Part shown: in pieces, positions 1-11,610 of the stretch
Position numbering within the stretch: position 1 is the stretch's first letter
Layout of the letters: every line of letters starts with the position of its first letter
Assembly: GCF_029867415.1 (NCBI RefSeq)
Contig: NW_026705419.1
Coordinates: 310,001 to 374,000 of the forward strand
Length of the DNA: 64,000 nucleotides
Direction of reading: 5' to 3'
Origin: Vicia villosa
Lineage: Eukaryota; Streptophyta; Magnoliopsida; Fabales; Fabaceae
Program-made: the position numbers and the translations under genes
The notes under the pieces: model-generated
What the model was told of the DNA's origin: nothing
Database searches by the model: none
The model's input: the letters and a program-made list of their open reading frames with translations, nothing else

Positions 1-430
1 CATGGGAAATGGGCAGGTACTCAAGTATAGCTGTGGAAGTTTGTAGATTCACCGTGTCTGGTTGGTGTGTCGCTCTGATACGTAGCACTCGGGGGTTGTC
101 TATATTGTTGTTTCTATGTTGTTCATGTTTTAGTTGTTGAGTTCCAAATTGGATAATGAGAAGTACTATGATGTTTGAAGTTGTTTCCGATTAAATAAGA
201 TGATTTGTTTATAAATTCGAATGTTATGATTCCGCTGCATATTAAAATGAAGTTGGTTTGTCTAAGAGCTGTTATAAGTTGTTTTGTGCTTCTCTGAGAT
301 TAAAGTGCTATGTATCTGTTCATGAGTTGTTTATAGGAAGTAAATGTGATATCCCAAATGCATTGTTGATAGTTTTTAAAATACTCTGATTTCTCGCATG
401 ATACTTTTGGGTAGAATTTGGGGTGTTACA
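1..430 (-). repeat. Terminal part of an LTR (TGTAACACCCC type), cut by window edge
   Basis: On the minus strand this stretch starts with TGTAACACCCCAAATTC at 430 and runs left out of the window. TGTAACACCCC is a common start of plant Ty3/gypsy LTRs. No purine tract lies to the right of 430, so this would be the outer edge of a 5' LTR or a solo LTR rather than a 3' LTR junction. No coding signal was seen. Family assignment is not possible from this piece alone. Confidence 0.45.
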
Positions 431-1319
431 GTGTACTTATTGGAACCAAATAGTTTTGAAAAGTCAACAACAATATTTAATTTTCAGGTCTTATACATCA
501 GAGAGGAAGTACCCTAATGTACATCATGTTTCCTATGTTTTTTATTTTTGTTTTTATTTCTATTATCTAATTTAATTAGTTCTTCTTATGATAACTTATT
601 TGGACCTTAAGTCCATATTTTAGGTTAATCTAATAACACCCTATGTATTTATCTCGTCTAAGTTATTTATTTACTTTTATTTTGTTTATAGTTTTAATAT
701 TTTCATTTTAACATTTAATTTTAGCTTCATTATAATAAATTAATAAAAACACCAAAAATATGTTTATATCTTTAAATTAGATTTTTATTTCTCATATAAA
801 AATACAAATATAAATATGTCTTATTTTCACTATACGTTATAATATTAGAAATACAAAAAAATATATTTTATCTAGATGTTTATATTTTCCCTTTCTATAT
901 AAAAAAAGAAAAAGCACAAAACAAAATATATTTTAAATTAGTCATTTTCTTTTAGAATTCAATATGTTTAATTTTATAGTTTAATTGATATTTGTTGGTA
1001 TTTATCTCACCTATTCATACATTATTTTCTCTACCCATACTAACATTCTCTTAATTTTGCGAGGTACTATCATTGAGGCTTCATGGACATTTACAAGCTT
1101 TATACTCATATTTTTGTATATATTTTATTGTCGCTTTAATTTCATTTTGGGGGTTTGTAATAATTTTTTATTCCCCACTTGGTTTATTGTACTCCCCTCC
1201 CCCAAGCCTTGAAATAGTTAGAATTTATTTTCTGCTTTTTACTTTCTGCATTATATACTTGTTAGATGTATGTTTAGGATTGTATGGTAAGATTTAAAAA
1301 CAACCGATAGATCACTTTC
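431..1319. other. AT-rich stretch, no gene recognised
   Basis: This is very AT-rich DNA with short open frames only (74-75 codons around 985-1297). Those frames show hydrophobic low-complexity translations and no domain. It may be the upstream part of the H LTR that ends at 1985, since the next recognisable sequence on its right is that LTR, but no homology to the other LTRs was visible here. Confidence 0.4.
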
Positions 1320-1985
1320 AAATCAAAGATAAATAAAAAATAACCGAATTTAACACACGTGATTGTTGCACACACTCACCTCTAGGGTACGCCCCTCTTG
1401 GTTGCCTTACGGATAATTATAAAGGTCATGTCCCTCGAATATAGAGGTATCTTAGCAAAACAACGACCCTTGAGTAAAATCATCATAAAAGATCATAGTC
1501 CCTCGATGTCCCTCAAGGTAGCCTATACGACCTCGATGACCCTTCGATGACCCGCACGTCCAATATAAACAAGAACTACCTACTTCTATATAGTATGGAT
1601 AGTCCTAGGAACCTTAAAAAGCATAGAAAAAGACCAACTATTTAGGGTAGTGCTCTTAATATGCCTAGCTCTATTAAAAACATCTTTTCAAAAAACTCTC
1701 TCAAAGACTAAGGCTACGCATTTACGCTAAAGTCCTTATGTCCCTTTTCAACATAAATCAAACAAAACAATCATGAGCTAAGTAAATTAAGAGCCCGTAG
1801 ATAACTACGGATGAAAAGGGTGCTTGCACCTTCCCTTTTCATAACTTACCCCCCCGAGCCTGTTTTCTTTTAAAAAGGTCTTTTTCTGTACTTTTTACCT
1901 TTCCTAACATTGGAAGTCGGTGGCGACTCATGCTCACCGCAACATTGTTGCTTACATTTCAATAAAGTCAGTTCACCGAGTTACA
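1320..1985 (+). mobile_element. Element H: 3' part of a B-like LTR, plus strand
   Basis: The last 200 bp match the end of the B LTR read on its coding strand: a run of AAGAGCCC, then CACCTTCCC, ACCCCCCCGAGCC, a GTCGGTGGCGACTC block, an AATAAAGTCAGTTCACCG polyadenylation-like block, and a terminal TTACA at 1981-1985. The block GATTGTTGCACACACTCACC near 1361 also matches B. No primer binding site follows the terminal TTACA, so this is a 3' LTR or solo LTR. It is inserted into the 3' LTR of E; TTGCT at 1986-1990 would be its target duplication. Divergence from B is much higher than between the two B LTRs, so H is an older relative. Confidence 0.7.
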
Positions 1986-2235
1986 TTGCTGATTGATGAA
2001 GATGATGAATTTGTGGTTGTTAGAGATTTAATGAGGGAGATAATGCAGTTGCGGTGGCCGGAGAAGTTTGTTGGAGTTTGTTAGGGTGGCCGGAATCAGT
2101 TGCTATGATGGTTAGAGATGGTTGAGATGAGAGAATGAGGGAGAGGGAGAAGAGAGTGGTGAGAGGGTGAGAGAAGCATGAAGCTGGAAAGAAAAGAGAG
2201 TGAGAGTGTCTTCTCGTGAGCATGTGAGGTGATAG

Positions 2236-2244
2236 CTTTATATA
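2236..2244 (-). promoter_or_regulatory. TATA box of the E 3' LTR
   Basis: TATATAAAG on the minus strand is followed by a CT-rich leader, as expected for a plant LTR promoter. It lies about 1.74 kb from the LTR start at 39540 when insertion A is ignored, close to the 1.59-kb distance in A. Confidence 0.6.
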
Positions 2245-2688
2245 GCAAGTGTGGGAGCTCCTTTTTTGATGAATATGTGAAGTGGGACCTTTCCACTATG
2301 CTTAACCTAGTGATCAAGACACATGCATCTTTTGGCAATCTTTGCGTGAGCTTTTTGAATGCCCAGAAACATGCATGGCTATATGGGGAAAATGATAGTA
2401 GTGCATCTGTTCTTATAGGTTGCTCATATGAATCATCCATGGTGTCCACTTTGAATGTTCATAAGAGAAGTGTAGCTTATTAAATGACACAAACTTGGCA
2501 TCAAATTCAAGAGGGCATGGAGCTTGAAAGGCTTAATGTTCAAAAGATATTAAATGGACATTAGAAAATGGAAGAAAAATGGCCTTGCACTCCTAGAACC
2601 ACCACTGCCAAGACCATGTGCGCGCGTGACTTCATCTGGGCTTGTCCTTTTGGCAAAAACGTGACTTGTTCAGGGCCTCACTTTGGAT

Positions 2689-2693
2689 GCTTC
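2689..2693. repeat. Target site duplication of A, left copy (GCTTC)
   Basis: GCTTC abuts the left LTR start TGTCGCGGGC and is repeated at 38247-38251. Five bases is the usual length for Ty3/gypsy integrases. Confidence 0.92.
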
Positions 2694-3374
2694 TGTCGCG
2701 GGCGAAAAATCGTTGTCCTTTTTTCGGGATGAGACACCTGATGCCTTCTTTGGGCTCGAGTGCTCAAAAAAATGATTTTTCTTTTGTACCGACCAAACTT
2801 TTTATTGTTTCCAAAAGAGGAAAAGGAAAAAAGCTGCAATAACCTAAAAGTGGGGGGAGAGATCTTGGGTAAGAGGGTTGGTTATACGAAGGGAAGGTAT
2901 TAGCACCCAACGTATCTATAGTTCTCTATAGGCTTTTTTTTTGTGTTTGTTTCATTCTATGTTATGGTGGAGGTTCTTGTGAGAAAGAGGTGGGACCTAA
3001 GGTGTTTGTTTGATTATGCTCGCAAAGATCATCGCGATCCTCTGCATACATATCCCCTAGAGGGAATCAGAGCATCTGTAGCTCGGGGTCTACGGGTGCT
3101 AAGGTTTGAGTGGTTTGAGAGAGAAGTTTTGCTCGCCAAGGATACGACCTTGTGCCTACGTATTCTCAAAGGGATGTTGAGAAAGTCAGAGCAATCGTAG
3201 TTCCCACTTATGCTAGTGGAAGCAAAGGAAAAGAGACAAATGTCATCTAAATGTTCGATGTATCTAATCTATATCATCACATACATCTGTTTGTTTTTTG
3301 TTTGAAAATCTTTTCATTATAAGCCCTGGGCCATGCCACTTATGGCGCTTAGAATGATAAAGATGTTTTTGTTT

Positions 3375-3597
3375 AACCAGCCTTGTGGCAAAAGTTTCAA
3401 TGAAGTCAGCCTTGTGACAAAAACTTTGATTAATCAGCCAGCCTTGTGGCAAAAGTTTCAATGAAGTCAGCCTTGTGACAAAAACTTTGATTAATCATCC
3501 AGTACGGTGGTAAAACAGTTTGATTGATTAGCCAGCCTTGTGGCAAAAAAGTTTGATTGATTGATTGATTGATTGTTTGATTGTTTGATTGTTTGTG
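3375..3597. repeat. About 30-bp imperfect tandem repeats plus TTGA microsatellite in A LTR
   Basis: Units starting CAGCCTTGTGGCAAAAG or CAGCCTTGTGACAAAAAC occur at 3378, 3407, 3439, 3467 and again near 3533, giving a 60-61 bp higher unit. A (GATT)n and GTTT-rich tract follows at 3551-3597. An identical copy sits at 33976-34198 in the other LTR. Confidence 0.8.
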
Positions 3598-3679
3598 ATG
3601 ATATAGATGAGATACTCCTATCATAGAGATGATAAATGTCTAATCTCCTAGGGTATTTGTTTTGGATTATGGGGATGCT

Positions 3680-3960
3680 TATAAGAAGCCCGTGGGTCCT
3701 TGTACGAAGCCCAAGAGGAGGCTATCCGAGGGTCCTTGCATTGTAAGCCCAAGAGGAGGCTATGGGAGGGACTATCGAGGGTCCTTGCATTGTAAGCCCA
3801 AGAGGAGGCTATGGGAGGGTCACTCGTTTGTACAAAGCCCAAGGGGAGGCATGGTGTAGTTGGTTTGAGCTCTTAGAGCGATTTCACCGGGAAACCATAC
3901 TCTATGTCCTAACCTAAACTAGTGGAGATTCTTTGCACGAAGCCCAATAGGAGGCTATGG
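3680..3960. repeat. Dispersed AAGCCCAAGAGGAGGCTAT repeats in A LTR
   Basis: The motif AAGCCCAAGAGGAGGCTAT or a near copy occurs about five times, often with GGTCCTTG next to it. The same block, in the opposite orientation relative to the window, is present in the G LTR near 59210-59300 (CCTCCTCTTGGG with AAGGACCC), which shows that the A and G LTRs are related. It is duplicated at 34281-34561. Confidence 0.7.
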
Positions 3961-5039
3961 GGAACCTAGTGTTGTACTAAGTTGAACAAGCACACATATC
4001 ACACATATGAACAAACATGAACAAGTATGAACAAACATGAACAGGTATGAACAAGCACATATATATGACAAAGTGTGTGTATATAATGGAGTTTATGAAG
4101 GAAATATACCTGTAAGCATGATCCATTTGTATACACGGGGCTCGGGACTTATACTCGAGGAGAGTCCCATTGAGTTTATTCAAAGCTATGTAAACAGGTA
4201 TTTACAAAGGGCTTGGGACTTATACCTACATGGAGGCCCATGGTATTTTTGGGAAGATTTAAAGAAAACCTTCATTTTTGGATTAGTTATTCAAGGTTAA
4301 AAAACACATTGATTGAGATATGTACGAAAGGTGTACAATGAAATACCTAATTTCATGTACAGGATTGGGTATGTACAAAAGGGGCTTGGGACTTATACCT
4401 ACATGGAGGCCCGTGGTATATTTGAAAAGTTTGAAGTTTTGTTGTTTTGAAAATGATTTGAAAGTTGTTTTGAAAAGATTTTGTTTTGAAGAAATTTTAT
4501 TGTTTAAAGAAAAAAACTGTATAAAAGGAAAAAGGAGTGGGTCTTATACTCTCTAATATTCGAGAGGCCCCACATCATTTTGAAAATCAATTGATCAATT
4601 AAAAAGATTTAATCAATAGTTTCAAAAAGAAATGGTTTATCGTCTTTGAAAAGAATCGCGATCGCTTGTTTTAAATCGGTTTGAATTTTGAAAGGAGTCA
4701 AATTAATCAAGACAAACAAAAAGAATATCTTCAATTAACACTTAGATGATCAGGGTTTGCTCAAAAAATATTTACAAGTGATTAAGTTTGAAAATCAAAT
4801 GAAAAATAATATTTAAAAGTATTAAAAATACTTATAAATAAGTCATTTTAAACCTATTTAAAAATGTATCAAATAAATATTTTTTTGATGATTTTTTTGA
4901 TATTCTTAAAATATATGTGTTAAACAAGAAGTGTGTAAAAAATGAATGAAAAATGAATTAATTTGATGTGTTAAATAATTAAATGAAGTTGTGTAAAAAA
5001 TTGAAGGAAAATAGTGATAAAAAAAATGTTTTGGCCCCC

Positions 5040-5108
5040 ATGAGTGTTGAACTCGCGCCCTCTCTCTCACAACTCAAAAACTTAACCAACCAGACCACGC
5101 GCGTGGTC
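5040..5108 (-). other. tRNA-like A-box/B-box module in A 3' LTR
   Basis: Read on the minus strand, TGGTCTGGTTGG (5086-5097) fits the pol III A box. GAGTTCAACACTC (5042-5054) fits a B box about 31 nt further on, the spacing found in tRNAs. Acceptor and T stems pair only partly, so this is a tRNA-derived relic rather than a functional tRNA gene. A perfect 16-bp palindrome GACCACGCGCGTGGTC (5093-5108) overlaps its 5' end. An identical copy is at 35640-35708. Confidence 0.5.
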
Positions 5109-5493
5109 TGTTAATCTCTTGCAATGAATTAAATATATTTTGAATCAAGTTCCTAAGTTCAGTTTCAAAATTTGGCGCCAAGAACACAACCCCCAAATTG
5201 AATTTGAAAATTCTGAAAACTGGATTGTTTTGATCAAGTGAATAGCCTAACTTGCTCGATTTTTCATAAGGAACACAATGGTATCATTTAATTGCATTTA
5301 TTTTAACTCTAAGGCTATCAATTTTCTGATGAACACGAAGAACCCTAATTCTGAGTTTCAATCTGAAATCGTGTGTGTGCATGATAAGTTGCAATTGATT
5401 GAGGGTTAATGATCCATACATATGCAGAAACATGATGGTAAACCAGTTTTTCATTTATGATGCATGTATGATAGAGTTTGAAGTTCAAGAGAG

Positions 5494-5500
5494 CTTACCT
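5494..5500 (-). other. Splice-donor-like site in A LTR leader (AG|GTAAGC)
   Basis: The minus strand reads AGAAG|GTAAGC with the intron starting at 5498, about 560 nt downstream of the TATA box. The G LTR has CAG|GTAAGT at the homologous place (57440) followed by a recognisably similar sequence. This suggests a 5' leader intron whose acceptor I could not place. The functional copy would be in the 5' LTR (36098). Confidence 0.4.
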
Positions 5501-6052
5501 TCTAAAACGGCCACCTGAGAATTGAATTTTGCAATAGGGGTGTTACAGAAGTTGCTTGATGATCTGGATAGCTTCAATGGACCTTATGGAAGGTGTCTGG
5601 ATGCTTGGAATGAATTGAAAACCCCTGGAGCAGTTGGTGGTACCCGATCTGCAGTAGGAGCAAGTGAGAATCGAGCTTGATGATTCTGATGTTTCAGGTT
5701 GATGATGAGTGTTTGGATAGTTCATATGAAGTATATGGATGGTGTTTGAAGTGTTAGTTTGGACAGAAATGACCTGGAATTGATTTTGGCATGATAAGGC
5801 TTAGGTTATGCATATTTGAGAAGTGAGATGATGATTCTGAGATTTGAGGTGTTTTTGGGTGTATGAGTGATTCAAACACATCCCATATGATGTTTATGAG
5901 ATGTTAGAATCATTACTTTGGCCAGAACTTCAAGGATTTAGAGGTTGAGATTTCTACCTCTTTGAAACTTAAGAAACTTGCAATTCAAGAAAGAAAGAGA
6001 AAACCTATAATTTGTGAGGTTTTGGTGTGATTTGCAATGAAGTAAGGACCTC

Positions 6053-6060
6053 TATTTATA
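6053..6060 (-). promoter_or_regulatory. TATA box of A 3' LTR
   Basis: TATAAATAGAGG is read on the minus strand, about 1.59 kb from the LTR start. The same motif occurs at the same relative place in G (TATAAATAGGAG), B and the A 5' LTR. Confidence 0.7.
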
Positions 6061-7646
6061 GGCCAAAGAGTCTGGACTCAGAGCTTTGCAACTTGCTTCA
6101 AAGTTTGATGATTTGGCTTAAGGGATAGAAAGGAATCTTTCACATTTAATGCATATGGTTAAAAGTAACTAAACCATGGTTATTTCTCTAAGCTTCTTAT
6201 CTCTTTCCATTCTGATCTCAAACCAGAAATATCTTTCAATTATTGCCTCTATGTGTCATCAATTGGATCATTTGGTAGAATAGTGCATAACTTTGGTAAA
6301 AATGGCTTGTAATTTCATGCATAATGGTTACTAATGGCAAAATTCAAAACCATAGCTACACTCCATGTTTTTTCATGCTCTTGGACATTTTGGAAAGCTC
6401 ATGTTGTGTACTTCAAAACCCTAGTTGGAAGTTTCTTCAAGACCTTTAAGGAAATGGGTGAAAAAGATCCATGAACTTTGAGAAAAATGAAGTTTCAAGT
6501 GAAATTTTCCAAAGATGTCATCTTTGAAGCTCCATATCTCTTAAATGGTTGATCTTATGGAAAAAATTTATATGTGACAAAGTTGTTCATTGGATCAAAA
6601 TCTACAACTTTCATGTTGGAAGTTTTTTTCAGTTTGTAGGTGAAATTTTGAGAAATTCCCTTCCAAAGTTTGGAAAAAACCATTGAAAAACACTTAGAAT
6701 TTTTCTAAGTATGGAAAGTCAAACTTTTGACTTTTTGATTCTTGATTGATTTTCTTGATTTTTCTTGATCAAATGACTTTATATATCATATATTGATAAT
6801 TCAAAACTTCAAAAGTCATGGTTGACCAAAATTCCCAAAAGTCAAAGGTGTTCTTGTACAGTTGACTTTTTCAGACGAATCGCGTTTCTGGAGATTTCAA
6901 ATGAAACAGGCTATCCTCACCAAATGAATGGTATGAATGGATCACATTTAAGCATTAGAGGTTATTGAGCCATGGTTTGAGTTGTGGCACCATGTCCTGA
7001 TTAAAAAGTCAGTTATTCAGTGAATTAGGTAAAAAAAACCCTAATTGTCGACCAGATGGAATTGATGACTGTAGGTCTTGAATTGAGATGTAATTTCCAT
7101 TGGATTTTGTCATAGGGATTATTTGAGGATGATTGAAACTTTTGATTGACTTCCTGGGGATTTTTAGGGTTTCCCAAATGTGATCCCTGATTTTGGTCCC
7201 TGATAGTTCAAAACCCTAATCTGATGATTTGAAATTTCACTGTTGATCAATCCTTGTGTAGGAGATGTCCTGAGCCAATGGATTAGGTCAAAATGATGCA
7301 CTTGGGGTCTTGAGGTCGTGTCCCAAGTCATTAGGTCAAATCTCTGAGCAAAAGTCAGGAGTATGCTATCTTCAGTCAAAACCCTAATCTGGTTGATTCA
7401 GAGCCTTTGAGCTTGTTGAAATGAATCTCTGAGGACCAAATGTTGATTGTTGATGAAGATAATTCTTTTGAGATGAAGGGAGAACAAAGCCCTAATTGAT
7501 TGTTACTTGTACTGATGAGTGATTTCCTGATTAAATCCTGCTGAGTCACAAGTAGCAAACACAAACTATACAATTTGTTAGAGATGCAAATGATGCACAT
7601 GCTATGATATGAGGTGGTATCTTAGGTCAAAAATTGGGGTATGACA

Positions 7647-7660
7647 GATGCCCCTATTTA
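7647..7660 (-). promoter_or_regulatory. Polypurine tract of A
   Basis: The coding strand reads TAAATAGGGGCATC directly before the 3' LTR start TGTCATACC. B (AACAGGGGCAGC) and E (GAATAGGGGCAGC) have the same motif at the same junction, so the AGGGGCA core is the conserved plus-strand primer. Confidence 0.8.
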
Positions 7661-7950
7661 AGTTTCTTCAACCTGAGACATGAAGATTGAAAATCTTCGT
7701 TTTGATAGGGTGGAAGAGACTTAAATATCAGAAGACGCGAATTTTGGACCTAAGATACCAAAATTGCGAATGATGCAAGGATATCTTTACCGAGGGGATA
7801 TCAAGAACTGACTCCGCTGGGGAAAAGAGGTTGGGAAGGATGTCTCAATCCGTTTTAGGAAGAGAATCCGTTTTTTTTCTTTTCGGGAAAGCAAGTGTAT
7901 GCTTCACCGGGGAATGATAGCTTTGTAAGAAAAGCTTACCTATCGACATT

Positions 7951-8200
7951 ACCGACTATCAGCACAGGGATAGACTTGTTTAATAATGCGAAGGTGAAAG
8001 GTATGAAACTGTATTACCGACTATCAGCATGGTGATAGACTTGACAAGGTAAAAGAGTTTCAAAGATTCGGTTAATATTACCGACTATCAGCATGGTGAT
8101 AGACATGTTTAATAATATAACCAGAACAAAAAGTTACCGACTACCAGCCTCGTGATAGTGGTTCTGAAGACATGATCAATTATCAGCCAAGTGATAAAAT
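7951..8200. repeat. Degenerate tandem repeat, units of 65, 64 and 56 bp, in A 3' UTR
   Basis: ACCGACTATCAGCAYRGKGATAGAC starts units at 7951, 8016, 8080 and 8136 (last as ACCGACTACCAGC). A weaker unit TTATCAGCCAAGTGATAA follows near 8190. 3' UTR tandem repeats of this kind are a known feature of Ogre elements and a proposed source of plant satellites. Confidence 0.75.
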
Positions 8201-8635
8201 GATTCTGGAGACTTTGCTAGGGAAATTACTGGTTATTCAGCCTTGTGAACAGTAATAAGGCCCTGATCGTCAAATGGTCTTCATGATTGATTTCCTTGAG
8301 AGGAAATTTTTGAAAGAAACATAAACTGCTCAGATGATGAGGCGATTGTTTATGGTTCAATTTTTTTCTTGACTCTATTTGGAGAATCGGAATTTGAATT
8401 TTTGGTAAAGACAAGGCTCTATCCATGAATGAACTTGGAAAGAAACAGTCAAACAAGACTTTGTACCCATGAGGAATGAACTCAAATGGGGATTTTCTCC
8501 TTTGTTTTGAGAGGAGAAAACTAAAGCAACCTTCTTCCACGAGGAATGATCTCAGTGGGGAACTGGAGAAAGAAGATGTTCTTTCTGCTTATGGGTGACA
8601 ACCTACTGGAGAGATGACACGCCCATACTTGTTTC

Positions 8636-8660
8636 TTTTTTTTTTTTTTTTTTTTTTTTT
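8636..8660. repeat. T25 homopolymer
   Basis: There is an uninterrupted run of 25 T in the A 3' UTR, A on the coding strand. It may be variable in length or imprecisely sequenced. Confidence 0.9.
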
Positions 8661-9568
8661 GAGGATAGATATATCCTAAACAAGTGATTTCGAAGCAAAC
8701 ATTGAAAAATGCAAGAATGCATAAATGATGCAAATATGTATGAATGATGAATGTCATGAATGTAGCATGCATGCTGACGAAACTGACAGACAATGAAGTA
8801 TATACTGGAGAAGGACCGACGTCGCAATACAACCAGATACTTGGCAAATGTTCTTCAACACGGTGTAGATAACACAGGTGATGAATGGTGTTGCGTGCTT
8901 TAAACTTCTCTGGGGAAGATAAGCATCTTTTCTTATTGAGATGGAAGAACCTCTTCACTGGAGATGGAAAATCTTCGTCACTGGGGATAAAAGACCTTCT
9001 TTACTGGGGATAGAAGAGCTTTTCCTATCATAATCTTTGATTCATCCTATGGAGATAACTGTTGATGTTCCTTCTGTTGTTCACAACTCAAAGGAAAGTT
9101 TCGCTTTTATTTTGAAAAAGAAAAGTAAATTCATTTAAAACTTTTTCTTTCTTTTTTTCAAAAAACTAATAACACAATTAAAGCGTCATTTTGCAAGCTA
9201 AAAGAAATTAGAATTGCAAACAAATGGGCACAAGGCTCAAATTTATTTAATAGGATGGAAATCAGCTAAAGGCGTGATTCCATGGAGTATTTACAAAAGT
9301 TGGAAATGGTAATTATGCGGAAAAGGCTACATTGAAAGTAATAACCACTATTCCCTTACAACTTTGAGTTCCAACTGTGCTTGTCGCTTCAGATTGGCGG
9401 TGATTTGATCGTAGATCCTTTGATGGAAAAGACGATTCAGGTGACGAAGTACAGACTGATGCAGTTACTTTGTCATGAATCCCTAATTTTTGCCTAGATT
9501 GCCCTTTCAGGTTTTCAATCTACCAGGATGAATTTTTTTCTGTTTATTGTCTCTAATTTTTGCCTGGA

Positions 9569-9573
9569 CCGCC
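9569..9573. repeat. Target site duplication of B, left copy (CCGCC)
   Basis: CCGCC abuts the B LTR start TGTAATACGG and is repeated at 22654-22658. The uninterrupted sequence GGACCGCCCTTTCGGG is present in element E near 42519, confirming the insertion site. Confidence 0.93.
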
Positions 9574-11547
9574 TGTAATACGGTGAACTGACTTTATTAA
9601 TCGGAATGTCGCGGTTAGCAAGAGTCGCCACCGACTTTTATTTTATCCAAATATCGGAAAGGCTAAAAGAAACAGGAAAAACCTTTTTAAAAGAAAACGG
9701 GTTCGGGGGTAATTATGCAAAGGGAAGGTGTAAGGCACCCTTTGCATCCATGGTTTTCCATGGGCTCTTAATTGCTTTGCTCTTTTTTGTTTTAGAAATG
9801 TAGAAGAAAAAGAATAGGGACCTTAGCTCGTAAATGAGCGTAGCCCTTTTGAAGGTTTATGAGAAAGAATATGAAAAAAATAGTTTTAGCCAGAGCAAGG
9901 CAATTAAAGCAATTACCTTAAACTTAGATGATAGGTCTCTTTTAGCCTTTCAGGGTGAAAGGGTCTATCCTTGCCATAAGAGGGCAGGAAGCCTTTCATT
10001 TGGAGGTTAAAGGGTCGTCGAAGCATCCTTTGCCATAAAACTGTCCCATGCCATAGAAGGGCAGGTAGTCTAGGGTAAGGATCAGAATAAGCCTTATTCG
10101 TAGGCAACCAGAGGATACCTCAGCCTTTTTGGTAGGCAACTTCCGAGGGTCGAGGTCATATTTGTGTATCGAAGGCAGCATCATTTAGGGTCGTATGACC
10201 TTTACATATCGAGGCAACATGGCTGAGGTATCCTCGTATTCGAGGGACGTGGCTTATTCTGCAAAAAAACACAAGGCAACAGGCAACCGGCAACAGGCAA
10301 CAAGGCAACAGAGAGGTTACCCCAAAAGAGTGCGTGTGTGCAACAATCACGTGGTTCAATTCAGTTATCTATCTTGTAATTAGTTATTCTAAGTCAATTA
10401 CAATCTTGCACTCCCTAAATTACTAACCACGCAGTTATAAAGCAATAAAGGGGAGGGGAAAATGAAACCAGCGGATAGTAATAGGTTTGACACAGGTAAT
10501 AATTAAAACAGAAAATAAATGAGGTTAAGTTTTAGTGTTACCGGACACCGGAGCTTTGACTGGTTGGTCAACCCTGAAAATTGGAAAAGGAAAAATAAAC
10601 AGAAGGGGTGAGTGCATTATAGTTCGGAGGAAAACGTTACTAACCCTAAAAGTAAGAAGATAACAGAAATTAAAACAACCAAATAATAGGTACTTAGCTT
10701 TGATTGATGAAGGTTGATGGGCGGAGGTTGCCTGAAGCATTGACTCTGACCCTCGGAGAATTAGCAAAGAAAAAGGAAGGAATCAGTGTAAGAGAAATTC
10801 TATGTGCGAGGAAATTAAATCCTAATTAAACAAAATAAATGGTAAATAATATTAATAGAAAAGGGGTTTAGAACTTAGCTTCGTTCTTTTGACGTAGCGC
10901 ATAGTCGGAAGGCATCGGAAAAGTCAACCCTGAAAAGGACACAGAAAAATAACATTTTTTAGTGTAGGACTAATTCTCGTAAATCCTGATTTGGGTGTAA
11001 ATTAACCATGGTTAATAAAATAAATAATCAACTCAATTAATTATTGGTTTTTTTAACATAATTAACTAAATCGGTGAAAATAGGGTTTCGATTAAATATC
11101 CTAACCCTAATATATATTTTTAAATAATTAATAAAGGCATTAACAATCAATTAAATAATTTAGATAAATTTAACCAATTCAAATCAAAAGGCTAATAACA
11201 ATAAATATTTTAAATTTAATATTTTTTATAAAAAAAGAATTTAGAATAATAATAATTTTGTTAAGAGAGAAAAAAAACTAAAAGGATTTAAAAAACAATA
11301 TATAAACAAATATATAAAAAATAAGTTGTATATAAAAATAAAATATTAAAGAATTCTTAGCTGGTAATCATGCGTGGTGGGCCTGAGGAGGCGCATGATG
11401 GACTGGCGTGTTTGTATGCATTGGATTAGAAGGCGCTGTGATCTGACGGTTAGCTTAATGAAGGTGCATGGACCTCACATGGGCAGCATGACCACCGGAT
11501 CTTCCTGCAAGTCAAAACAAAAAATAGCCAAAATAATAGCGTGGAGG

Positions 11548-11610
11548 GTAGGGTTCGAACCCAGGCCCTCACGCATATCCTTGAAACGCTTCCACCAACT
11601 GAGCCAGCTG
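11548..11610 (-). other. tRNA-like A-box/B-box module in B 3' LTR
   Basis: On the minus strand TGGCTCAGTTGG (11595-11606) is a perfect A box. GGGTTCGAACCC (11551-11562) is a perfect B box 32 nt downstream. The T stem pairs at four of five positions, the D stem at three of four and the acceptor at about four of seven; the anticodon loop lacks U33. It is tRNA-derived but unlikely to be an active tRNA gene. Confidence 0.6.

Larger units (their letters stand above)
1986..2693 (-). mobile_element. Element E: distal fragment of its 3' LTR
   Basis: This segment continues the LTR that ends at 39540; the A insertion (2694-38246) splits the two parts, with target duplication GCTTC on both sides. On the minus strand it contains a TATA box, then a CT-rich stretch typical of a plant 5' untranslated leader. 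The open frames here on both strands come from this low-complexity CT/GA sequence and show no protein family. The far end of the LTR is cut by insertion H. Confidence 0.75.
2694..7646 (-). mobile_element. A 3' LTR (4953 bp)
   Basis: On the coding strand it begins TGTCATACCCCAATTTTTGACC at 7646 and ends GCCCGCGACA at 2694, with TG...CA termini. It holds a TATA box (6053-6060), a splice-donor-like site (5498), a tRNA-like module (5040-5108), several internal repeats and an AATAAA near its end. Short open frames across it are repeated in the other LTR and show no family, so I treat them as non-coding. Confidence 0.95.
7661..9573 (-). other. A 3' UTR, distal part (up to insertion B)
   Basis: This is the non-coding region between PPT and the B insertion. 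It holds the 56-65 bp repeats (7951-8200), GGGGAA-rich segments and a 25-nt T run. Several open frames of 65-145 codons exist, but they have no recognisable domain and one crosses the T run, so I do not call genes. The last bases, TTTTTGCCTGGACCGCC, are half of a motif whose other half resumes at 22654 after B. Confidence 0.75.

Noticed and set aside
985..1297. Two overlapping plus-strand frames of 75 and 74 codons as genes.
   Set aside because: AT-rich, low-complexity hydrophobic translations with no family or promoter context.
2096..2449. Minus-strand 117-codon frame as a gene.
   Set aside because: It spans the TATA box and CT-rich leader of the E LTR; the Ser/Leu-rich translation comes from base composition.
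8521..8958. 145-codon minus-strand frame.
   Set aside because: It runs through the T25 tract (poly-Lys) in the A 3' UTR and has no domain.
11548..11610. Functional tRNA gene.
   Set aside because: A and B boxes are good, but the acceptor stem pairs poorly and the anticodon loop lacks the conserved U33; it is duplicated in both LTRs as part of the element.
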